The translations under genes were made by a program, and so were the position numbers. A stretch of 17,313 nucleotides of DNA from CAMYLR01 sp041577935 (GTDB taxonomy: Bacteria; Gemmatimonadota; Gemmatimonadetes; JACCXV01; JAHWKZ01), in the NCBI GenBank assembly GCA_041577935.1, contig JBFGIA010000049.1:1-17313 (forward strand), read 5' to 3'. Shown in pieces: positions 1 through 5,583 of this stretch (position 1 is the stretch's first letter; every line of letters begins with the position of its first letter). The notes under the pieces were generated by a model. That model made no database searches and was not told the DNA's origin. It saw nothing but the letters and a program-made list of their open reading frames with translations.

Positions 1-1200
1 GCCATGGCGAACGTGCAAGCGGTCGCGCCGGACGATGTAGAAGCCGAGATCTTCTATCTGCTGGCGATCCTGAGCAACGCCGACCCGACCGACAAGACGT
101 ACGCCGTGCAGAAACGGACCGGTGGCAGGGCGGAAGAGCTTTGGTCAGACATGCCCAACCACCCGGGGCTCGTACACTACATCATCCACAGCTACGACTA
201 TCCGCCACTGGCCGACAAAGCCGTCCAGGCCGCCCATCGATATCTGGAGATCGCTTCGGCGCTTCCCCACGCTCTCCACATGTCGTCGCACATTTTCACG
301 CAGGTGGGCATGTGGGACGAGTCGATCCACGCCAACACGCTCTCGGCTGAGGCGGCGCGTGAACGCGGAAAGCAGACGGGCGCGTTGGCACAGGCCCAAC
401 TCGGCGAGATGCACGCCCTCGACTACCTCGCCTATGCCTACCTGCAACAAGGCCGGGACGAGAAGGCTCGCGAGGTGCTCGATCACATCAACTCGATCGA
501 AGACCTCAACTGGAGGAATGGTGTAGTGGCGTTCAACGCCGGAGCGGTTTCCGCCCGTTACACGCTGGAGCGACGGCGGTGGGAGGACGCCGCAGTGCTG
601 CCTCTCCCGGTAGAAGCCGAGGCCGTCGGCGGTGGCTACGAAACACAAGCGGTGATCGCTCTTCGTTACTGGGCCCGCGCGATTGGCGCCGCGCGTAGCG
701 GTCAGATCGAAAAGGCCCAACAAAACGTGACGAAGATCACGGAGATCGCCGCGGCGCTCAAAGAGCATCCGAACGTTTGGGCACGCAACACAACCGAGGT
801 GTTGCGACGCGAGGCTGCCGCCTGGCTGGCGCTTGCGAGAGGCGAAGACGACGCCGCACTGGAGCTGATGCGATCTGCAGCGGCGCTAGAAGATGAGACC
901 GACAAAAGTGGGCTCAGTCCCGGGCGAGTCCTACCTGCGCACGAACAACTAGGCGACATGCTGATGGAGCTCGGCTACGCGGAAGAAGCGCAGCGCGAGT
1001 ACGAGATCTCGTTGGCCCATGCGCGTGAACGGTTCAACAGCATCTACGGTGCGGCACGCGCCGCGCAGGCCGCCGGAGACATGGAAGCGGCGCGTGAGTA
1101 CTACCAACGGTTGACAGAACTAACAGTGCCCGACAGTCCGCGCGTCGAACTTGAAGAGGCGACGCAGGTCCTTGCCGAGGCTGTGACAAGTACGGAATAA
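1..1200 (+). CDS. TPR-repeat protein, 5' end outside the window
   Basis: The reading frame is open from base 1 to a TAA at 1198-1200. The ATG at base 4 is probably internal, because the first visible residues (DDVEAEIFYLLAIL) already look like the middle of a helical repeat. The protein is a run of alpha-helical pairs with TPR-like spacing, for example residues ~135-165 (ALDYLAYAYLQQGRDEKAREVL) and ~312-340 (LPAHEQLGDMLMELGYAEEA). Near residues 52-105 it carries NHPGLVHYIIHSYDYP and PHALHMSSHIF, signatures I associate with a family of large uncharacterised bacterial TPR proteins; this is family memory, not a search. TPR proteins act as protein-binding scaffolds, and no catalytic domain is visible. 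A strong terminator hairpin follows 46 bases after the stop, so this is likely the last gene of its transcript. Specific function unknown. Confidence 0.85.
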   Translation, partial: AMANVQAVAPDDVEAEIFYLLAILSNADPTDKTYAVQKRTGGRAEELWSDMPNHPGLVHYIIHSYDYPPLADKAVQAAHRYLEIASALPHALHMSSHIFTQVGMWDESIHANTLSAEAARERGKQTGALAQAQLGEMHALDYLAYAYLQQGRDEKAREVLDHINSIEDLNWRNGVVAFNAGAVSARYTLERRRWEDAAVLPLPVEAEAVGGGYETQAVIALRYWARAIGAARSGQIEKAQQNVTKITEIAAALKEHPNVWARNTTEVLRREAAAWLALARGEDDAALELMRSAAALEDETDKSGLSPGRVLPAHEQLGDMLMELGYAEEAQREYEISLAHARERFNSIYGAARAAQAAGDMEAAREYYQRLTELTVPDSPRVELEEATQVLAEAVTSTE

Positions 1201-1246
1201 GCGGCGCACACAAGCGGGTAGAAGATTTCGTTTATCGTCGATCTCC

Positions 1247-1281
1247 TAGCGGGCCCTTGGGGCCCGCTAATCATCTTCTTC
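1247..1281 (+). terminator. Rho-independent terminator after the TPR gene
   Basis: A perfect 10-bp stem, TAGCGGGCCC (1247-1256) pairing with GGGCCCGCTA (1260-1269), encloses a 3-base loop and is followed by a T-rich stretch (ATCATCTTCTTCTTG). The 3' tract is interrupted by C and A, so efficiency is uncertain. The same bases translate in the frame of the next gene into a plausible N-terminus for that protein, so the hairpin may lie inside coding sequence. Confidence 0.65.
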
Positions 1282-1767
1282 TTGCGTCTCGTCGACGTCT
1301 CGGGATCTACGATGCGCATCCTGTTCATCGTGCGCGGTGCGCGGCTAAAGGCGTCTGTCCTCAGCTTCTTCGAGATCACGATCTGGCTCATCGCCGCGGG
1401 CGCAGCGATCAAGAACCTCGACAGTCCGTGGCACGTGTTCGGTTATGCTGCTGGGTTCGCAACGGGTACGGCGGTCGGGATGTGGGTCGAGAGCAAGCTC
1501 GCTTTCGGGGTCTGCACTGTGCGCGCGATCTCGAAGGGCCCACAGCGCGAGCTCGCCCATGAGCTGCGCGACAGGGGTTACGGTGTGACCGAGCAGCGCG
1601 GCCGAGGTCGCGAGGGCATCGTCGGAATTCTGCACGCTGTCGTCCGACGGCGTGACATCTCGGAGGTCGTTCAAACGATCGAGCGCCGCGACCCGACGGC
1701 GTTCATCACCGTCCAAAACGACGCCACCATCCATCGGGGTTGGCTTTATCGGGCGAAACGCAAGTAG
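1282..1767 (+). CDS. UPF0316 / DUF2179-type membrane protein, start uncertain
   Basis: The protein has an N-terminal membrane part (RLVDVSGSTMRILFIVRGAR, then SFFEITIWLIAAGAAI and HVFGYAAGFATGTAVGMWVE) followed by a small cytosolic alpha/beta domain (residues ~85-160, with GYGVTEQRGRGREGIVGILHAVV). This order matches the UPF0316 family (DUF5698 plus DUF2179), whose function is unknown. The listed start is a TTG. The frame stays open upstream to a stop at 1219-1221, and the upstream residues (GPWGPLIIFFLR) resemble the usual first transmembrane segment of the family, but no ATG, GTG or other TTG occurs there; ATT at 1225 or ATC at 1234 would be the only near-cognate starts. ATG at 1312 is a later alternative that would remove the first segment. 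The gene stands alone and converges on the minus-strand glyoxalase-fold gene, 35 bases away. Confidence 0.8.
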   Translation: MRLVDVSGSTMRILFIVRGARLKASVLSFFEITIWLIAAGAAIKNLDSPWHVFGYAAGFATGTAVGMWVESKLAFGVCTVRAISKGPQRELAHELRDRGYGVTEQRGRGREGIVGILHAVVRRRDISEVVQTIERRDPTAFITVQNDATIHRGWLYRAKRK

Positions 1768-1802
1768 ACGTTTAAACGAGATCCTGAACGAGCGCGTTAC
1801 GT

Positions 1803-2147
1803 CTACGAGATCGCCATCGGGTGCTTCGGTTGGTACAAGCCGAGTTCTCCGCCTCCCGGCAACTGAAACATTGTTCGGATACCCCAGCTCGTTTCGAGCG
1901 GAGCACCGAAAGTCACGTCGTGCTTTGCCAGATCGCTCATCGTGGCCTCGAGGTCGTCGCACATCAGGTATAACTCGTGGATGTTGTTCTTGTCCGACGG
2001 ATGAAACGCGGCCTCGGATGGCGGCAAAGCGAAGATCAACCACCCATCCCCCGCATCGACGGCGCTGAAGCCTAGAACATCCCGGAAAAACGCGCGGTCT
2101 GCCTCTGCATCTCGAGACGAGATCACAACGTGGCCAGCGGTAATCAC
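1803..2147 (-). CDS. Glyoxalase/bleomycin-resistance (VOC) family protein
   Basis: This is a single-domain VOC protein of 114 residues starting at GTG 2147. That start is chosen because AAGGAGGG lies six bases upstream on the minus strand and because the domain begins at once (ITAGHVVISSRDAEADRAFFRDVLGF); the frame is open further upstream but that stretch is not protein-like. Typical VOC features are His6, DVLGF at 23-27, His57 (NNIHELYLMCDDLEA) and Glu102 (GGGELGLYQPKHP), which are candidate metal ligands for the dimeric fold. The family includes glyoxalase I, extradiol dioxygenases and antibiotic-sequestering proteins; the substrate cannot be told here. It is divergent from the lipoprotein gene starting at 2209 and convergent with the UPF0316 gene. 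Confidence 0.88.
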   Translation of the reverse strand: MITAGHVVISSRDAEADRAFFRDVLGFSAVDAGDGWLIFALPPSEAAFHPSDKNNIHELYLMCDDLEATMSDLAKHDVTFGAPLETSWGIRTMFQLPGGGELGLYQPKHPMAIS

Positions 2148-2182
2148 AAAAACCCTCCTTTTCGGACTCGGAAAAGATCGCC

Positions 2183-2208
2183 TATATAATAAGGACGTGG
2201 AGGCTGCG
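2183..2208 (+). promoter_or_regulatory. Candidate -10 box and ribosome site for the lipoprotein cluster
   Basis: TATATAAT at 2183-2190 contains a perfect TATAAT (2185-2190). No convincing -35 hexamer is present 17 bases upstream. GGAGG at 2199-2203 sits five bases before ATG 2209 and decides that start over the in-frame GTG at 2197. The predicted 5' leader would be only about 12 bases long. Confidence 0.45.
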
Positions 2209-2703
2209 ATGTGCGTATCATCCCGGTTCGTATCCTGTCTCATCCTCGGCGCTGCGATTCTCTCATTCGGCTGCTCGCGAGCGGTGTCAAGGCCGAGCGC
2301 ATGCGATGGTCTCATCGAGAAAACGATCGGTATCACGCGCCAGGATTACAGTCCTTGCGCCGGCGAGATCTTGGCCGCTCTGGATAGTCTCGAGACCGAG
2401 TTGCGTCGATCCCTATTCAGGGGTGACGGGGAGGCGGGACCCGATGCTGAAGCGCACTACAAACGGCTCCGATACCTCATGCGTGAGGTCGGGTTCACAG
2501 CCGATGCGTGGCGCGAGGGCAGAGAGGGGGCGGGCCGTAAGGTCGAGCGGTGGCCGGACTCGACGATGCGACGGTTCAACGACGAAGTCTTCACAGCTAC
2601 GGCGCAATACATGTCTGCCCTGGGTCGCCCCAATGACGCCAATCTCAAAGAGGGTCAGCGGCATCACGCCGTGGCCCGGCAGGCCTATGCGCGTTTTCGT
2701 TAA
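2209..2703 (+). CDS. Small predicted lipoprotein, unknown function
   Basis: This is a protein of 164 residues with a classic lipoprotein signal: a short N-terminus with one Arg, a hydrophobic run and the lipobox LSFGC, with Cys22 as the likely lipidated residue. The mature part is mostly helical and charged (EILAALDSLETELRRSLF, AHYKRLRYLMREVGF, DEVFTATAQYMSALGR), without recognised motifs. It is probably anchored in the envelope facing the periplasm. ATG 2209 is preferred because of the GGAGG five bases upstream. The 3' end overlaps the start of the next lipoprotein gene by 17 bases, so the two are probably translationally coupled. I do not recognise the family. Confidence 0.75.
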   Translation: MCVSSRFVSCLILGAAILSFGCSRAVSRPSACDGLIEKTIGITRQDYSPCAGEILAALDSLETELRRSLFRGDGEAGPDAEAHYKRLRYLMREVGFTADAWREGREGAGRKVERWPDSTMRRFNDEVFTATAQYMSALGRPNDANLKEGQRHHAVARQAYARFR

Positions 2704-3208
2704 GAGAGGGTTGACCTGGCTGATCGCAGCCGTGGTGCTGGGGTGTGGCGGCGATGGCGACACAAAATCGTCCACGCAGTTCGCCCTCAGGGAAGAGATC
2801 CCTCTCGGCATCATCAACGTGTCAGTCACGCAGTGGGAAGAGGCACGTGAAACGAGTTCCCCCCTCTCGTCTCTCCGTCCACCGGAAGGCGAGAAGCCGA
2901 TAGCCGTTTTCGTTCGCTGGCGCGGACTCGATGAGTTCCGGGAATTTGATCGCCGAACCTTTGTCGAAGCCCTCCTCAGCGATCGGCTGATCCTGGTCGA
3001 CTCCGACGGGTTCGAGCACGCAGCGCTGACGGCGATGCCAAAGGACCTATACCAATTCACGGCTCAAGCCGGCTCCGGAAAAACTGCGCCACCTGACTGG
3101 GTGGTCGTTTTCTGGGTTTGGGTGGACAGCCGGGACTACGAGCTGCACGTAGAACACCCGAATCCGGGGGAAGGAGATTTCGATGTCGCGGTGGTGGACC
3201 TTCCGTAA
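2687..3208 (+). CDS. Predicted lipoprotein, unknown function
   Basis: The 173-residue product starts at ATG 2687, inside the preceding gene. The N-terminus MRVFVKRGLTWLIAAVVLGC is a clear type II signal: basic start, hydrophobic stretch and lipobox VLGC with Cys20. The mature domain alternates strands and turns (KPIAVFVRWRGLDEF, RLILVDSDGFEHAAL, PDWVVVFWVWVDSRDYEL), which suggests a beta-sandwich, perhaps like the DUF4352/telokin-like fold; that is a guess from pattern only. The next gene starts 26 bases before its stop. An alternative TTG at 2711 would spoil the signal peptide. The long upstream extension of the open frame is a shadow of the preceding gene. Confidence 0.72.
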   Translation: MRVFVKRGLTWLIAAVVLGCGGDGDTKSSTQFALREEIPLGIINVSVTQWEEARETSSPLSSLRPPEGEKPIAVFVRWRGLDEFREFDRRTFVEALLSDRLILVDSDGFEHAALTAMPKDLYQFTAQAGSGKTAPPDWVVVFWVWVDSRDYELHVEHPNPGEGDFDVAVVDLP

Positions 3209-3719
3209 CTCGTTTCTGTCGATCCTCGCGGCTGTGGCGATCACGACTGCATGCGCAAACGGGGACGAGTACGCGCTTCGGCAGCCCATCACGATGGGAC
3301 CATGGACGTTCCAGGTCGAGCGGGTGACGGAGCGAATCGAGAGCCGAACCAGTCTTCGACTCAAAGTGGTCTCGGTCACCCTCAAGCTCGACAACTACAT
3401 GGAGCGTCACGAGAAACCGTTTGACGACTTTATGAGCGGTGAGACCAGAGGCCTCGTCACGGCTCCCCCACACCTGATGCTTGTGGACGAGGCTGGGAAT
3501 CGGTTCTACGTCGAGGATCTGAGTCCGCTCTCGGGCGGAAGCCTTAGATCGGAGGGCTGGAACGCGCGCTTTTCTCTGATACAACACTCGATGCGCGAAA
3601 GCGCATCCGAGAGCGCGGCTGAACATTTCGACAAGCACCCGGCCGATTTTCGTCTCGTCATCGAGAACCCCGACCATCGGAGTGGCCAGCCGCACAAGGT
3701 CTCGATTCAGCTCGAGTAA
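3183..3719 (+). CDS. Predicted lipoprotein, third gene of the overlapping cluster
   Basis: This 178-residue protein has an AAGGAG ribosome site seven bases before ATG 3183. The signal peptide (NSFLSILAAVAITTAC) ends with a less standard lipobox, TTAC at residues 21-24. The mature part resembles extracellular beta-sandwich lipoproteins of the DUF4352 type: WTFQVERVTERIE, LRLKVVSVTLKLDNYMER, HLMLVDEAGNRFYVEDLS, and a closing strand HKVSIQLE. It shares the general layout of the preceding protein (signal, strands, and a conserved-looking VDxxGxxxF/H element: LVDSDGFEH there, LVDEAGNRF here), so the two may be distant paralogues. It overlaps its upstream neighbour by 26 bases and converges on the DUF4399 gene 40 bases away. 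Confidence 0.75.
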   Translation: MSRWWTFRNSFLSILAAVAITTACANGDEYALRQPITMGPWTFQVERVTERIESRTSLRLKVVSVTLKLDNYMERHEKPFDDFMSGETRGLVTAPPHLMLVDEAGNRFYVEDLSPLSGGSLRSEGWNARFSLIQHSMRESASESAAEHFDKHPADFRLVIENPDHRSGQPHKVSIQLE

Positions 3720-3759
3720 GCCCTTGGTTCTACTCTTGTTCCGGGAGCCAGCCTTACCG

Positions 3760-4185
3760 TTACGGCTCAACCATGACGTGGACGGTGTCCGTCGACAGCG
3801 GCTCAACGGGAACGTGTGCCGAGTCGCCCAGCATAGCGATGATTCGGTGACGGCCCGGTGAGACATCGAGAAAAACGAACGTTGAGTCGCCCTTCCCCAG
3901 GTGAATGATCCCTGTCCTGCCGGCGGGGATCTTCGTCCCTGGCGCCGCAGCGTCGATGTCGAGAAAGAGGTGATGGTGAGCCGTGCCGGGCTCACGAACA
4001 GAGGCCGGCGTGATCCGGATACCGCTCGCACTCAGCTGCACGGCAACATCGGAACCGCTGATCGCGGCATTGTCCGCGGGTTCAACGATCGTGACCGACG
4101 GTGGACGATCCGGTGCGCAAGCCAGCGCCAGCACGAACAAGCAGTTCGTTAGTCCACGAAAGCGCGCCACTTCAATCGGCTTCAT
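3760..4185 (-). CDS. DUF4399-domain lipoprotein
   Basis: The gene encodes 141 residues from ATG 4185, chosen because GAGGAT sits three bases upstream and gives a compact lipoprotein signal (hydrophobic run and lipobox ALAC, Cys23); an in-frame start at 4215 would place ten extra residues ahead. The domain shows the DUF4399 hallmarks: an N-terminal PxVTIVEPADNA strand, the histidine cluster HHHLFLDID, IPAGRTGIIHLGKG, and a closing PGRHRIIAMLGDSAHVP with LSTDTVHVMVE. The family is a small periplasmic beta-sandwich, possibly metal-binding because of the histidines, of unknown function. It is divergent from the GNAT gene with about 50 bases between starts. Confidence 0.85.
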   Translation of the reverse strand: MKPIEVARFRGLTNCLFVLALACAPDRPPSVTIVEPADNAAISGSDVAVQLSASGIRITPASVREPGTAHHHLFLDIDAAAPGTKIPAGRTGIIHLGKGDSTFVFLDVSPGRHRIIAMLGDSAHVPVEPLSTDTVHVMVEP

Positions 4186-4235
4186 TGTATCCTCGCTAAT
4201 TGTTCTGGTTCGCATGGCAACGATATGTTAAAACA

Positions 4236-4826
4236 ATGTCCGGACGAAAGCTGATCGAACGAACCCAGGCGCCGCACACTGTCCCAGTAGGGCTGGGCTT
4301 GGAGACGCTCGACACGGAGCGTTTGCGACTCGAGCCACTCGTGCCGAGGCACGCCGATGCGATGTTCGAGGGGCTGCGCGACGAGCGCCTCTACGAGTTC
4401 ATCGCCGAACGGCCCCCGGTGAGCCTGTCGGCCCTCCGCGATCGATACCGACTGCTGGCCAGCCGCAGGTCACCCGACGACTCCGAGGAGTGGCTGAACT
4501 GGGCTCTTAGGTCCAAGGCTGACCGTCGATATGTTGGTTACGTTCAGGTTACGGTGTCCCAGGATCGCTCCGCTCAGATCGCCTATGTATTGATATCAGA
4601 TCATTGGGGGAAGGGTCTCGCGCGTGAGGCGGTGACGGCGATGGTGACCCACCTCTGCGAGCATTATCGCCTCACCCGAGTATTGGCGCGCGTCGACACT
4701 CGAAACGAACGCTCGATCGCTTTGCTGCAAGCGCTCGGCTTCGAGCGCCTAGCAGTTCATCGCCAAGCGGAGAAGATCCGTGGAGTCTGGTCGGACGAAG
4801 CCGAGTACGAGATCGTTTTCGAGTAA
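4236..4826 (+). CDS. GNAT-family N-acetyltransferase (RimJ/RimL-like)
   Basis: The 196-residue protein starts with LDTERLRLEPLVPRHADAMF, typical of the acetyltransferase_3 (RimJ/RimL, SpeG-like) branch. The acetyl-CoA segment is present in variant form as QIAYVLISDHWGKGLAREAVTAMV (the Q/R-x-x-G-x-G/A signature is represented by WGKGLA), followed by RVDTRNERSIALLQALGFERL, the standard helix and strand before the C-terminus. It transfers acetyl from acetyl-CoA to an amine or protein N-terminus; the substrate is unknown. ATG 4236 lacks a strong ribosome site; an in-frame TTG at 4200 would add 12 residues with no family likeness. It lies 35 bases upstream of the Mut7-C gene and may be cotranscribed with it. 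Confidence 0.85.
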   Translation: MSGRKLIERTQAPHTVPVGLGLETLDTERLRLEPLVPRHADAMFEGLRDERLYEFIAERPPVSLSALRDRYRLLASRRSPDDSEEWLNWALRSKADRRYVGYVQVTVSQDRSAQIAYVLISDHWGKGLAREAVTAMVTHLCEHYRLTRVLARVDTRNERSIALLQALGFERLAVHRQAEKIRGVWSDEAEYEIVFE

Positions 4827-4861
4827 CCAGGTCCTAGCGGTTGTCGGCCCGGTGTAACGCT

Positions 4862-5452
4862 ATGGCGATCCCATGTCCCAAGTGCGGTCGCGAGTACGAT
4901 GTGACCCTGTTCCAGTTTGGGCGCACGATTGACTGTACTTGCGGTGAGCGAGTCGGCCGAACGATCGAGCAGCGTTTAGAAGAGGTTCAACCGACGCGAT
5001 TCATCTGCGATGTCATGTTGGGACGTCTGGCTCGGTGGCTGCGTGTGCTCGACTACGACACGGCGTACGAATCCGATATCGACGACGCCGACCTGGTGCG
5101 CCGTGCCCTGGAGGAGCAACGCGTGATCCTCACCCGTGACCGGAGGCTTCCCGAGGAATGGCGGATCGGCAAGGCGTGCGTGTTGGTGGAGGCAGAGGAG
5201 CCGACTGCTCAACTCATCGAAGTTGCAAAACGCATCGGTGTTAGGCGGCCAGAGCGGCTTTTCCGTCGATGCTTAGAGTGCAATGCGTCACTAGAACCAG
5301 CCACAGCAGCGGCCGTAAATCAGCACGTACCCGACCGCGTGCTCACGACCCAAAAAGACTTTCAGCGCTGCCCGGTGTGCCAAAGAGTCTATTGGGAGGG
5401 TGACCACACGCGTCGCATGAGGATGCAGTTGGAGTCCGTGTTCGGAGGTTAA
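4862..5452 (+). CDS. Mut7-C RNase domain protein with N- and C-terminal zinc ribbons
   Basis: The Mut7-C (PIN-like) core starts at residue 47: FICDVMLGRLARWLRVLDYD with Asp50, then SDIDDADLV and ILTRDRRL with Asp93, the acidic residues expected of this nuclease-like fold. The C-terminal ribbon has Cys137/Cys140 (RCLECN) and Cys170/Cys173 (CPVCQRVYW), which is standard for the family. In addition there is an N-terminal CPKC (Cys5, Cys8) and CTC (Cys25, Cys27), forming a second potential zinc ribbon. The family is predicted to act on RNA, but its biological role is poorly known. ATG 4862 is chosen because it opens directly into the first ribbon; a TTG at 4841 is possible and neither has a good ribosome site. 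Confidence 0.85.
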   Translation: MAIPCPKCGREYDVTLFQFGRTIDCTCGERVGRTIEQRLEEVQPTRFICDVMLGRLARWLRVLDYDTAYESDIDDADLVRRALEEQRVILTRDRRLPEEWRIGKACVLVEAEEPTAQLIEVAKRIGVRRPERLFRRCLECNASLEPATAAAVNQHVPDRVLTTQKDFQRCPVCQRVYWEGDHTRRMRMQLESVFGG

Positions 5453-5456
5453 GCAA

Positions 5457-5492
5457 GAAAAAAGGAGCCTGCCGTGAGCGGGGCTCCCTTGT
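5457..5492 (+). terminator. Probable terminator between the Mut7-C and ppsA genes
   Basis: GGAGCC (5464-5469) can pair with GGCTCC (5482-5487) across a 12-base loop. The left arm is preceded by six A residues and the right arm is followed by CTTGTGTT. The A tract would extend the stem or serve as a T tract on the other strand. The stem is short, so the call is moderate. Confidence 0.45.
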
Positions 5493-5546
5493 GTTGGCAC
5501 ACGCCCGAGTCAGCGCTGGCGCTGACCGGCGCGACCCACGCTCGCA

Positions 5547-5583
5547 TATAAGATTCAACTCTCCTCACAACCGACGAGGTGCC
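5547..5583 (+). promoter_or_regulatory. Candidate -10 element and ribosome site for ppsA
   Basis: TATAAG at 5547-5552 resembles a -10 box; the best upstream partner, CTGACC at 5522-5527, is 19 bases away and weak. GAGGTG at 5576-5581 lies just before TTG 5584 and supports that start. Confidence 0.3.

Noticed and set aside
1769..1778. Palindrome CGTTTAAACG after the UPF0316 gene
   Set aside because: It has no loop, no T tract and no partner repeat; short palindromes of this size occur by chance.
2306..2686. Upstream extension of the second lipoprotein frame
   Set aside because: It overlaps the first lipoprotein gene in another frame and reads as Arg/Ser-rich noise; the lipoprotein signal starts at 2687.
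4200..4230. Possible promoter TTGTTC with TATGTT for the GNAT gene
   Set aside because: Both hexamers match the consensus poorly, and the region also serves the minus-strand DUF4399 gene, so no firm call is possible.
5491..5583. GTG 5491 as the ppsA start
   Set aside because: The 31 added residues are Arg-rich without family likeness, overlap a probable terminator and a -10 candidate, and TTG 5584 has a GAGGTG site.
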